Source: Simmondsia chinensis (lineage: Eukaryota; Streptophyta; Magnoliopsida; Caryophyllales; Simmondsiaceae). Taken from it: a stretch of DNA of 64,000 nt. Location: positions 24,561,739 to 24,625,738 of the forward strand of contig JAGTTD010000010.1 in the NCBI GenBank assembly GCA_018398585.1, in the 5' to 3' direction. Under the pieces are notes generated by a model. That model saw nothing but the letters and a program-made list of their open reading frames with translations, searched no databases and had not been told where the DNA came from. Below, piece by piece: positions 33,465 through 44,010 of the stretch; position 1 is the stretch's first letter, and each line of letters opens with the position of its first letter. Position numbers and translations under genes: made by a program.

Positions 33465-35394
33465 TTAAGTAGTCAAATTGCACCTGCCAATTCTAGTTTT
33501 AATATCACAAAAAATTTCTTCACTTAGAGGTTTAGTAAAAATGTCCGCTAATTGGTCATTGGTGGGAACAAATTTCACAATGACATTTCCCTTAAGCAAA
33601 TGATCACAAATAAAGCAATGTCAAACCTCAATATGCTTTGTTCTAGAATGTTGATCTAGATTTTTAGTTAAGCATATAGCACTAGTATTATCGCACATTA
33701 TAAGAGCATGGTTAATATTAATGCCATACTCGTTTAGTTGATGTGTTCACCACAACATTTGAGCACAACAACTTCCATATGCAACATAGTCGGCCTCAGT
33801 GATGGATAAGGCAACAGAATTTTTCTTTTTACTAAACCATGGCACCAAAGCGTGACCAAGAAATTGACAAGTACCACTAGTCGATTTTCGGTCCACTTTG
33901 TATCCGGCAAAATCCGCATTTTAATTATCTCGTGGTAAGTCTTCCTCTTTAGATTCTACATTTTAATTATCTCCTTTTGGTTCATCCATTTGAGCTTTAA
34001 GTTTATATTTTTCTTGCTTCTTGAATGAGTGTGTTATGTTTATTAGTTTGATTACTATATCATCATCATCACAAGGAATTTTAGAGGACAAGACATTAGT
34101 CTAATCGAAAACTACATGTATAGACTCTTCTACAACCTTTATTTTTTTATTATAGACTCCATATGCTTTACTTGTTAGGGAGTATCCAATGAAAATACCT
34201 TCATCAACTCGTGAATCAAATTTGCCAAGATTCGTTTTGCCATGGTTGTGAATGAAGCATTTGCACCCAAAAGATTTAAAATATGCAATGTTTGGTTTCT
34301 ACCTTTAAAAAGTTCATATGGTGTTTTCTTCAAAATTGGCCTTATTAAAGCTCGATTTAAGATGTAGCAAGCGGTGTAACGGCTTCGGCCCAAAACGATT
34401 TAGGCAAATTGTCTTTGCAAATCATGGTTCTTGCCATTTCTTCAAGTGTTCTATTTTTCTTTTCAACCACTCCATTTTGTTGAGAAGTTCCAGGTGCCGA
34501 AAAATTATGGTCAATTCCAAAGTAATCACAATAATTTTCAAAATCATCATTTTCAAATTCCCTTCCATGATTACTTCTAACCGAAATAATTTTCAAATCA
34601 TATTCATTTTGCACCTTTTTACAAAATTTTTTAAATTTATCAAATGTTTCACTCTTATAAGAAAGGAATAGGACCCAAGTAAAATAGGAGTAATCATCAA
34701 CAATTACAAGTCCATATCGCTTTCCACCAAGGCTCAAATGACGAGTGCGACCAAAGAAGTCTATATGTAAAAGTTCAAGATGCCTTGATGTTGAAACTAT
34801 ATTCTTAGGTTTCAATGAAGATCTAGTTTGTTTGCGTATTGACATGCATCACAAATGTGATCTTTTTCAAATTTTAGCTTTGATAATCCTCTAACAAAAT
34901 CGTTTTTTGAAAGTTTTGAAATCAAATCCCATACTAGCATGTTCAAATCTTCTATGCCAAATCCAATGATCATTTTCATCCAAGACACTAAAACATTATA
35001 ATGAATCTAAACAATTAAGGTCAATCATATAGACATTTTCACATCGTAACCAACAAGCAAAATTTTATTTGTTTTAGCATGTTTAACTATGCATCTAGAT
35101 GATTCAAAGTTAACACTAGCCTTTATAACATAATCAACTAATGCTTAGAATATTATGCTTAAGACCTTCAACAAGTAAGACATCCTCAATGCAAGGAGAA
35201 GAGTTAGAAGCAATATTACCAATACCGATTATTTGTCTTTTCTTCTCATCACCAAAAGTGACATTTCGTTTTCTTGGCATGTGAAGTGAACTTGGATTTA
35301 TCTCTGATCATGTATCTTGAGCAACCACTATCCAAGTACCACTTTTGGTTTTTGCTTTAGATTTTCATACACACCTTTCAAAATTCAAACACTT
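33465..35394 (-). pseudogene. Copia pol remnant: protease, integrase, RNase H; RT deleted
   Basis: In order on the minus strand: a protease scrap (WYLDSGCSRYM) near 35340; a GAG-pre-integrase block (KDHICDACQYA) near 34850; the integrase core at 34357-34820 (ELLHIDFFGRTRHLSLGGKR, RSNHGREFENDDFENY, GTSQQNGVVEKKNRTLEEMA). In the second catalytic position the usual Asp is Asn (VRSNHGREF). After the integrase tail (SIHVVFD) the frame jumps near 33920-33965 straight to RNase H (ADFAGYKVDRKSTSGTCQFL), so the whole reverse transcriptase is missing. A repeated cattttaattatctc flanks that joint. The end reads GRCNLTT, stop at 33465. Multiple frameshifts. SIRE-like lineage is suggested by the gag organisation. 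Confidence 0.88.
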
Positions 35395-36984
35395 TTAGGT
35401 ACCCAAATTGGGTCCTTTGCAGTTAGCCTTTACATTAGGTGATTGAGATCCTTTTGGGACCCAAACTATCTTTGTCTTTCTTAAATTTCTTTTGACAAAA
35501 CATTGGTAAACGATGTGCCCGTGGTCACCAAAATAGTTGCACCTTATAGAGTTCGTTGAAGGTGATGAGGCTTTAACAAAAAAGAACATTCAAGTTTTCT
35601 TTTGAACATTTTCATTATAACCAATTCCTTCTTTGTTATAGACCGATTTTTGAGATGAAAGAATTTTGTCAAGTGTTTCTTGCCCTTTGAAAAATTTGCT
35701 TGAGATTTTCAAAAGTTCTTCCATTCTTTCTTTTAAAGACTCATTTTTCTTCAAAAGTGATTCGTCTTCCTTGAATTTTCCTTTTTCATTTAAAATATGA
35801 AGTGTTTCTTCTAAGGATTGCTTTTCATTGGTTGGTTTAATGATTTCATTATTTAAAGACTCTTTCTTTTTCTTTACTGATTCATTTTCAAGTTCAAGCA
35901 ATAAATGTTGTTTTGAGTCCTTATCTAATCCCGTCTCTTCAAAAACTTTTATGAAAGCATTGTGTCATTTTTTCAAATTTTTATATTTTTCATATAATTC
36001 ATGAAAACCAACGACGAGTTCATCATATGATAGATATGTTACCTCATCTTCTTTAATGCTATTATTGTCAATGGCTATGAGACAAAAGTTAGCTACTTCC
36101 TCTTCACTTTCTTCATCGGAATCATCATTGCTATCTCCACAAGCTACAAATGCTTTCTTTCGTTCTTCCTTTTTGTCCTTCTTTTTGAACTTGTTGAAGA
36201 ATTTCTTATTTTTTGTCGTGGGACAATCTCCCTTAAGATGTTCGATTTCCCCATACTTGTTGCAAGTTGGTTCATTTTTGGAGGAAGATGAAGCCTTTTT
36301 AGAATTTTTCTTAAACCTTTTCTTTTCAAGACATTTGTAAAACTTTTTTGCCAACATAACAACTTCATCATCACTTGCGTCACTTAGAGATGATTTAAAT
36401 GCTATGTCTTTACTTTTCTTTTGTTTTTCTTCTTCTTTAAATTCTTCCATGTCAATCTCATGGGTCATAAGATTTCCAATTAGTTGATCAAGTTTATAAG
36501 TGGAGAGGTTATGAGCTTCTCGAATAGCGGCAACTTTGCCTTGCAATGAAATAGGAAAACATCTAAAGATTTTGCTAACTGCTCCTCATTTGAATATATT
36601 TTTCCATGAGTTTGGAGTTGTCATAGATGACCTCTAGCTTTTCCCAAACATCTTTTGGCGATTGACAACCAGACACATGATTAAAGACATTTGAGGCAAT
36701 AGCACACAATAGTTAATAATGAGCTTTTGCATTTTTTTGTAAGTTTTTTTTTTTTTTTTTTTTATCGTCTTGCATAAGCTCATTTTCTTCTTTTTCAATA
36801 GTTTTCTCACCTTGTTTCTTTGAAGGTACATAATCACCATTTTTTGTTATAAGCCATAAATCAAAATCAATAGATGTAATGTAAGTTTCATTCTAAACTT
36901 CCAATAGGAGAAATTTTTCCCATCCAAAAGAGAAGGCTTGTTAATCGATTGATCCTTGGCTAAGATCGGAGTGAAGGTTTCCAT
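35395..36984 (-). pseudogene. Copia gag (UBN2 type, two zinc knuckles, coiled coil), broken
   Basis: Gag forms the particle and binds RNA. ATG at 36984 gives METFTPILAKDQSINKPSLL and FSYWKFRM, a UBN2-type start. A 193-codon open stretch (36546-35965) holds AHNLSTYKLDQLIGNLMTHE and a degenerate zinc knuckle near 36260 (CNKYGEIEHLKGDC, second Cys changed to Tyr), then acidic residues. A coiled-coil segment follows at 35590-35901 (LELENESVKKKKESLNNEII). A second knuckle near 35550 (RCNYFGDHGHIVYQC, again one Cys lost) and VWVPKGSQSP are typical of SIRE-like copia. Frameshifts and a poly-A/T run at 36733-36762 break the frame. Confidence 0.85.
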
Positions 36985-37043
36985 ATCACTCTAAGGTTAT
37001 TAGACCCAAAAAAAAAAATTTTTTTTTAAAAAAATTGAGTACT

Positions 37044-37058
37044 AGCTCTGATACAAAT
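37044..37058 (-). other. Primer binding site of copia element
   Basis: On the minus strand, LTR end ...gaccttca is followed by atttgtatcagagctagt; the tatcagagc core matches initiator tRNA-Met. Confidence 0.8.
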
Positions 37059-38514
37059 TGAAGGTCCAAAGAGCAACCTAAGAGGGGGGGTAAATTAGGT
37101 TGTTTAGTAATAAATAAAAAATTAAACTTATGAACCTAAAATTGAATTAAAAGATAGACAATAAATATGGGGAAAAAAAAAAAAGATAAAGGCAAGAATA
37201 AAAGTGATGCACAAAGATTTTTATAGTGGTTCACTTCCAAACCGGAAGCTAGTCCACTTCTCAACTGACTTTGTCACTTGAGCCTTTATGCTTAATGATC
37301 CTTTTTAAAATCAAGCTCAGGATCCAACCTTTACAACCGATCTTTTTGTACGTAGGCTAAAGACCCAACCTTTACAACTGATCCTTTTATAACCGTAGGG
37401 TCAGGATCTAATCTTTACAATAAGTAACAGAAATAAAGTAATGGAAGAATTAAAGCAATGAAACTTTTCACTCTTTCAAGAGTGAATTGACAATTAATCA
37501 AGCTTAGCCAAAGTTAAGGATATGCCAATTATAGCTTAATGACCAACAATAAGAGAACAAGTGATACTCAAATAAAAACTTTAAACAAAAATTAAAGCCA
37601 AACTGTTAAAGCGCAAGAATATAAGAGAACTTCTATTAAAGAATGCTTTGAGAGTATTAGATGATTTCAACCAAAGCATTCAAGCCTTGTTTATAGGCAA
37701 ATGAGGGCCAAGGGAACGTTCAAAAGGCCGCAAAAAAGTTTAGGAAAGAAATAAAGTCAAAAGTAATTGTTTTGAGCTTTTTTTGATCTGTGTGTCGACA
37801 CACAACGCAGTAGCTCCCAGTGGCTATTGTAAGCCTGTGTGTCGACACATACCTTCGGTGTGTCGACACTTAGCATGCCTAGGCGGATTTGCACGTTTTA
37901 ATCAATTAGCTTGATTGATAGGATAATTTTACCATATTAGCTAAGTTGATTAATTGATTGTCATATTAGCTCAAATTTTTGAATTAATTTCTCACTTTGC
38001 TTTGATGATAAGGATAATTCATTGCATAAATCAAGCTAAATCATCATCCACTTAAATTTTAGTTGATTTGATCATGATTTTTTAAAATGCTAATCTTGAA
38101 AAAAAAAAAATTTTGATAAACTAGATTGATTTAATTTTGACTTGAATATTTTTCGAATAAAATTTGAAAATCAATTTTCAAAAATATTTTTGTTAGAGCA
38201 TCACATATCAATATTGAGACTCGGACTCAATTGATATATCCCAATCATAAGTTCTAGACAATAAAAATAAATAACATTAAAGCACTTGGACTTGCATCAC
38301 GTTCTCTTCGATTTGGATGAATCTTCTCCTCAACTTTGATCTCTTTTCCTCTTGATTCATCATTTAGAAAGCTTTGTATCAACATAATTTACCATTGATT
38401 TTCCTAACTTTCTTGTGAGTTATTTAGAAACAAAATTAGAACAATTTAAATACTATGACTCACTAAATGATTGTTATCATCAAAATTACAATATAAATGA
38501 CTTTAGGGCCAACA
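37059..38514 (-). repeat. Copia 5' LTR, 1456 bp
   Basis: Partner of 29849-31298, same strand, adjoining the primer site. By eye the two LTRs differ at scattered substitutions and small indels, so the insertion is not recent. It contains the palindromic motif group at 37785-37880. Confidence 0.93.
37785..37880. repeat. Palindromic motif group in copia LTR (5' LTR copy)
   Basis: ctgtgtgtcgacacacaacg, gcctgtgtgtcgacacatac and ggtgtgtcgacacttag occur within 90 bp. The first is a perfect copy of the motif that builds clusters A-F. Confidence 0.88.
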
Positions 38515-38519
38515 GTTGC
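38515..38519. other. Target-site duplication GTTGC, right copy
   Basis: gttgc directly after the 5' LTR, identical to 29844-29848. Confidence 0.9.
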
Positions 38520-38847
38520 AAAACATCATAATTAATTAGCATTATACAATTTTAAATATCAAGCTATCAAATTCATTGAGGGCAATGCCGGATTTAACAT
38601 TTTAATTCAAGATTCATACAAAGTTGTTTAATACCTTTTATTGAATATCAAAAATATATAGCTTCGAACACTTCGCTTTATTTGATTAATTAATAGTCTA
38701 AAAATTTAATAAACTTTATGCTTATTCCCTAATATCATTTAATGAGACAACTAATAATAAATATTAATTAAAATTACAAATATCTTATAAGCAACTGAAT
38801 TAAGGAAAATACAAAAGATGACCGTGCATCACCCGGAAAACAACTAG

Positions 38848-39170
38848 TCTCATATATTAAAAGAAGTGCCTCCTTGTCTCATAGAGCTTCTCTACCAAAA
38901 TCCTAAAATCCTACGGTCACAACTTTTCAAAATCCAAAAAAGGGAAAATAAATCCATATATCTATTGATCTCAATTTAAAATGTATTTTAATTGAAAAAA
39001 AAATGAGCAACAGCATACACATCCAAACAATGTATATACCTAATTCGTACATACAATGAACGCAATATAAAATGTATTTTAATTGAAAAAAAAACAGAGC
39101 AACATCATACACATTGTATATACCTAATTTGTATATACAATAAACACAATATAATTACGAATAGAAATAT
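38848..39170 (+). mobile_element. Second Helitron-like 5' segment, head-to-tail with the first
   Basis: TCTCATATATTAAAAGAAG begins right after the CTAG of the preceding element. The following 300 bp parallels 27445-27699, with an internal duplication ('aatgtattttaattgaaaaa' at about 38980 and 39070). The 3' end was not located. Confidence 0.45.
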
Positions 39171-39499
39171 TTTTAATGAATCAAAAATATTTCGCAAATA
39201 GTTGAGTATAAAAATTGAATTTATAAATTAGATATCTTTTGCATTTCAAATTATAAAAGAATAAAATATACTTATCATCATCTAGACCACTCAATCAATC
39301 ACACATATCTGCGGCTGCCACCGTCCATGCTTGCCGATTATGCCAACCGACCACCCTTCATGCTTGCAGCTTTCGCCCATGAACCACTTACCATGTCCAA
39401 TGCCCTATTGTCCTGTCATGCCCCTTTCTCTTCGTTGTCTCAAAGTGATTTGGTTTGCTTATATTGTGTAAGGTAAGTGGCTCCTTTTTCTATTTATCA

Positions 39500-39747
39500 G
39501 TATGACTGTAATAATAAAAGCAACATTCTCAATACCCTAAGGGTTCCCGTCTAAGCAGGATTTGGGGGGTAGATGTACGCAGCCTTTCCCCTTCAGGACC
39601 CTGAAGGGAGGCTATTTTCGAGAACCCCCAATCTAAGGGGTGCAATACGAAGACTTTTCAAAAGGTCACCCATTTTGGTACCATTCTCGCCCAAGCACGC
39701 TTAACTTCAGAGTTGTAATGGGATCCAGTGTTTGCGTGTTGATACCC
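39500..39747 (-). mobile_element. 5S rRNA-derived SINE-like element
   Basis: On the minus strand, 39747-39636 reads as a degenerate 5S rRNA: it starts gggtatc, continues ggatcccatta, then GAAGTTAAGCGTGCTTGGGC unchanged, gagaatggtacc, AATGGGTGACC, aagtcttcg and TTGCACCCC. These cover the internal RNA polymerase III control blocks of 5S genes. About 8 nt are missing near the front. Without a gap it joins the body shared with the LINE-like inserts (ttgggggtt...tagcctcccttcagggt...gctgcgtacatctacccccc...tgcttagacgggaaccctta), ending in a diverged T-rich tail near 39500. It is not a working 5S gene, because it is mutated and fused. No clear target duplication was found. Confidence 0.82.
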
Positions 39748-40433
39748 TCTTAGGTTATGAATATATACTACTAATTTCCACACACACACACATATATATA
39801 TATATATGAGCTACCATTTAAAAATTACTTCAAATTAGACACAAAATTCATACAAAAAGAATAAACTACAAAAGTAAAAGATATAGCCCAAAAAAAAAAA
39901 AAATATTTGTGAGAAAAGAAACTCAGAAGTTGAAAAGCATATTTTAAAATCTATATTTCCATATCTAACTCATATTAATTAAAATCTAACCACTCAAAAA
40001 GTTTCAGTTTCAAATCCCAAAATAAAAAAATTTAAATATTTCTTATATTGGTTAAAACCTATCGTCCCACTCCTCAAAAATTTTAATGTCCAATTTCAAA
40101 ATAAAAGATTTAAAAATTCTTCAAAATTTCCTACATAATTCCAAAGTTTGAATTCAACGATCCAAACAGAGCTTCCTAAGCAACATCACTGCAAACATAC
40201 ACGCTCCAACGACAATCATAACAAAATTATAATTTTCTTTATTGAAAGATATTAACTTTTGAAATGAACTCAATTTCTTCTTCTGGAACTCATTTTATTT
40301 TCTCAATAATTATTATGAGGGGTTTTGAATACAAGCTGTCGTATTAAAGAATTATAATTAATATAAATTTAAGATTAAAAATGAAAAAAAAAAGTAGTAA
40401 TTCCTTGAAGGGCTTCAAGTTCAAACAGATAAA

Positions 40434-40712
40434 TCACATGTAGGAACGCATTCTAGGCCTGATCAGTGACTGACCGCCGTCCACATATATGGAAGTTCCG
40501 CTCATGTAACGCGAATCATCGCTGATCAGATAGAGTATGGTGGATGCCAAATCAGTTTTGGCATCGAGCCATCTGTGAAGTGGTGTCACGTCTTTCACTA
40601 GCTTCTCCGCCCTCTCTTTCCCCACTGAGGCTGGATATTCATCTTCAAGGTGCAAACCACGAATGACTGCATTTATCCTTACCTGATACTTTCCTATCTC
40701 CATTGCCATTGT
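40434..40712 (-). CDS. SDR family oxidoreductase, last coding exon
   Basis: This is the C-terminal exon of a short-chain dehydrogenase/reductase, a family of NAD(P)H-dependent oxidoreductases (FabG-like). After an acceptor (ttcgttcag, then acaatggca) it reads [20 protein letters not shown], then [39 protein letters not shown] and [18 protein letters not shown], stop at 40434. The RINAV-G segment, the DLAS..YL.SD.SRYMSG..I.VDGG block and the length are typical of SDR C-termini. The reading is intact. It joins in phase 0 to the exon at 50734-50963 across a 10-kb intron. Substrate unknown. Confidence 0.88.
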   Translation of the reverse strand, partial: TMAMEIGKYQVRINAVIRGLHLEDEYPASVGKERAEKLVKDVTPLHRWLDAKTDLASTILYLISDDSRYMSGTSIYVDGGQSLIRPRMRSYM

Positions 40713-42125
40713 CTGAACGAATTGATCAAGATTTCACAATTCAAACAGATTCATAGTTTAAAAAATCAAGGAAAAACACAGGGATAAATAAAAATAGGTC
40801 TGAACCGATGAACCAGACCGTAACGGGTGTTTCGGTCATGGACTGCACCAGACCGAGCAAAGGTCGGTCCGGTCCATGGTCCACATTTTAGTGAATATTC
40901 AGTCTTCAGTCCAGTCCAATCCAAAACCAAAAAACCGAGGGACCAAACTAAAGACCAATAAAATATCTACAATAAAAATGATTTTTTTGTCACATGATAA
41001 AAATATTTAATAGCACTCCCAATTTAAATTTTATAATCTTAATTTCCTAGTCCAACTTCCAATATTATATAAAGTGCATTTCCTTAATTAATGAAGTTGC
41101 ATTACATGCATGCGGCTACAGGCAGTAATAAGTTGCATTGCATGCTGCTAGGCAAAGGATTAAGTTGCATGCTTATGCTTTAATTAAGTTGTTGGTTTAA
41201 TTAAATTACAGCCACCATAATCACCATTAAAAATATTCCTTATGCTCATGAAATGTTTATCTTCTGAAGCCTCGACTTCTATCTCTATAAATTCACAAGT
41301 CACCCCTCATATTAACCTGCATGCCTGCGCTATTACTTTTCTAGCATCGGTTCCACATCGGCCATTGTTGTTGCCTAGTTGTTCCTCTAATTTGGGTTTG
41401 TGCACTCACCACTCATATTTACCTGCATGTCTACGCTATTACTTTTCCAGAGCTCTATCCCCGATTGGTCGCGCATTATTGATACTATAAAATTGAGAAT
41501 CATCACCCAGTTTCAAGCAATAGTTGGTCCCACTGACATAGCTATACACTAATGCATGGAGGAGCCCCGTAGATTGATTTGCAATTCCATTCCCAAACTT
41601 AGACAAAGATCGGTCTTTCACATGTCACTTGACTTCCAGTGCCTTGAGCGGCAAGATCTACCATCTTCATAGTTTAGATCTCATCCTAGCTTGCTCTTTC
41701 CTCAAGATCTTTCCGTCTTAGCAGCGGGGTCCTAGTTCCGGGCCATGGTCAAAGTCGGGTGCACAATGCTTTGCTTTTCCTATATTCCATACACTAATGT
41801 TTGTTTCTCTTTTACGGTTGGTCGTGGGGCACAAAATCCAAGTGCCATTCACGGTTGCGAGGCAATCTTGATCACAATTTTGCTTAAATAAGGGGGTATC
41901 CCAAATGTCGCATAATAGGTGAAAAAGATTCTATCCTAAATGTCGCTTAGTTTTTAATATGTAAAACATTTATATCTTTTTCTTAAATAAATAACTAGCA
42001 TGCATATTCATCATAAATACCATTGCAAGGTATGATTAATAACATCTATTTTGGCGCAAGTATGTGTGTTTTGGGCGAGGGGATCAGAGACCATGAAATT
42101 TTTGCACTACTGGTATCTAGAAGAG

Positions 42126-42421
42126 TGTCAGATTCTGCAGTTTGAGTAGAAGAATAGAGAGTGAGAAGAAGAGAGAAGAAGGAAAAAGAGGAAGGAGAAA
42201 TGAGAGAAAGAGGATAAGAGGAAGAAGATTCAGGAAGAAACGAGAAAGTTGAAGTAAGAAAAAATTGCATTGTTTATTGGATACCTTCCAAAGTAACTAC
42301 TTATGAACTATACAAAGAATATCTCAACAACTATAACAACCATCAACCTTATGAAATACAACACGTGTGCCTAATTACAAGCTATCTGAAGTCTAAGTTA
42401 CTTATTATTCGATTCATGACA
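42126..42421 (-). repeat. Gypsy-1 3' LTR (296 bp)
   Basis: Matches 47409-47748: plus-strand tgtcagattctgcagtttga...cgattcatgaca. About 55 bp present in the other LTR ('tacaagtattgcccttttatatgacc...') is missing at about 42292, removing the TATA region. Flank aagag versus atgag at the other end (4 of 5). A polypurine-like atgaggaggcaa precedes it on the minus strand. Confidence 0.88.
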
Positions 42422-42446
42422 TTGCCTCCTCATGAGAACCTTGTCC

Positions 42447-42860
42447 TTAAGGTTGAGACACAAAATCTGGACATTGAGTAGTAAGAGCTTGGTAATCCTC
42501 CCAAGTAGCTTCATGCTCCTCCATGTTAACCCACTTGATCAACCACTGCATGACAGCCTGGTTTTGTCGTTCCACCATCCTTCTTGCCAAGGCCTTCTCT
42601 GGAGAAACCTTGAGTTCTCCTAGCAGGGTTGTTTGAGGCAAGTGAGGTTGCACCATGATCTGTGTTCTTATCTTCTTCTTCAACTGGGAAATGTGAAAAA
42701 CAGGGTGTTTACGGCATCCAGTAGGGAGCTGAAGTTTGTATGCCACTGTCCCAATCTTCTGCAGCACTAAGAATGGCCCATAGTATTTGGAAGAGAGTTT
42801 GATATTCCTTCGAACAGCTGTAGTGGCTTGCCTGTAAGGCTGTAGCTTTAGATACACCCA
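42447..42860 (-). pseudogene. Gypsy-1 integrase C-terminus with chromodomain
   Basis: KYYGPFLVLQKIGTVAYKLQ and HPVFHISQLKKKI form the integrase C-terminal GPF/Y module. About 70 residues further, QWLIKWVNMEEHEATWEDY is a chromodomain (the W.G....ATWE pattern). Chromodomains steer chromovirus integration towards particular chromatin marks. The stop is at 42447, close to the 3' LTR. This marks the element as a chromovirus. The segment is open, but stops lie upstream of it. Confidence 0.88.
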
Positions 42861-42949
42861 ATCCCTAGGCTATAGGATCCTCTCAGACCTATGCTGATCT
42901 GCAAAAAAACTTTATTCAGGATTGAGCTTGGATTAAATGACGTCTGAGC

Positions 42950-44010
42950 TACTAAATTGTGGTCTGTCTCTCATTAATCCAGTCCTGAACAAAGGCTACA
43001 GCAGTGGCAGGTCCCAGCAAAGTATCCTGATGCAACTGAGGTGGCTCATAGCCATAAAGAGCTTGAAAGGGAGAGGTTTTGAGGCTTATGTGATAGTTGG
43101 TATTGTACCAAAGTTCTGCAAGTGACAGCCATATGCTCTAATGTTTGGGTTTATCCAAACCAAAACATTGAAGGAAAGTTTCCAGGCACTGATTAACCCT
43201 TTCAGACTAACCATCCAATTGAGGGTGATATGAAGAGCTCATACAAAGTGAGCTACCTAAGAGCCTAAACAGCTCCTGCCAAAACTGACTGAGAAAAACC
43301 TTATCTCTATCTGATACCATGTTTACAGGCAGTCCATGGAGCTTGTGAACATAGTCCATGAACAACCTTGCTACATGAGTAGCTGAAAAGGGATGAGTGA
43401 GCGGTATGAAGTGTGCATACTTGGTTAACCCGTTGACTACCACTAAAATAGTGTCTCTGCCTTTAGAGAGGGGAAGTCCCTCAATGAGGTCCATGGTGAT
43501 ATGGGTCCAGCACTACGTGGGTACCTCTAAGGGCTGCAGCAGCCCTGGGTAAGGGACATGTTCAGATTTACTTCTCTGGCACACATCACATTCAATAATG
43601 ACCTTAATGTCAAATTTTATGTGAGGCCAGAAGAGCAGCTTTTTAAGCGTCTATAAAGTGGCTTGCAAGCTAGAATGGCCTCCAATAGGGGAGGAATGAA
43701 TTGAAGCAACTAATTGTTGCCTCAACTTATGGCCTTGACCAATATACAACTTACCATGGAACCTGATTACTCCATTCTGGATTGAGTACTCTGGGTGATT
43801 GCTAGGAGCAATCAATAGTTTGACTAATAATTGTGTACAATGATCATCTCCTTCATAACTTTGAGTAACCTCATGCACCCAATCATGGTGAACCACAGAA
43901 GCAGTTAAAACACAGCAAGAGGACCCTTCTCTTCTTGATAAAGTATCGGCAACCTTATTTTCTTTCCCCTTCTTATAGGAAATGGTATAATCCAAGCCCA
44001 AGAGCTTAGA
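42950..44010 (-). pseudogene. Gypsy-1 integrase, broken
   Basis: Integrase inserts the cDNA. The zinc-binding part reads HSSPIGGHSSLQATL and CDVCQRSK near 43600-43700. The catalytic core follows: MDLIEGLPLSKGRDTILVVV (Asp), KYAHFIPLTHPFSATHVARL, VNMVSDRDKVFLSQFWQELF (Asp) and YHPQLDG, stop, SERVNQCLETF (Glu). Single stop codons at several places (for example after SLQATL and PQLDG) disable it; little is deleted. Confidence 0.86.

Larger units (their letters stand above)
27700..38847 (+). mobile_element. Helitron-like element, interrupted by hAT MITE and copia
   Basis: The 5' end is A|TCTTATATATTAAAGAG at 27700. The 3' end is a short hairpin followed by CTAG (ccgtgcatcacccgg, aaaacaactag) at 38825-38847, followed by T, as in plant Helitrons that insert between A and T. 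Removing the nested copia (29844-38519) and hAT MITE leaves roughly 1.9 kb, a size typical of non-autonomous Helitrons. No RepHel gene is seen. The pairing of these two ends is inferred from order, not proven. Confidence 0.42.

Noticed and set aside
34318..34671. 117-codon open frame on the plus strand
   Set aside because: Shadow of the copia integrase on the minus strand.
39636..39747. A functional 5S rRNA gene
   Set aside because: It is mutated along its length, lacks about 8 nt, has no tandem neighbours and is fused to a retroposon body.
40434..40712. FabG-like sequence as a sign of bacterial contamination
   Set aside because: It is split by a canonical plant intron and surrounded by plant retroelements.
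41460..41960. GC-richer stretch that might be an extra SDR exon or another gene
   Set aside because: No SDR motif or other domain in any frame, and the two known SDR exons already join in phase.
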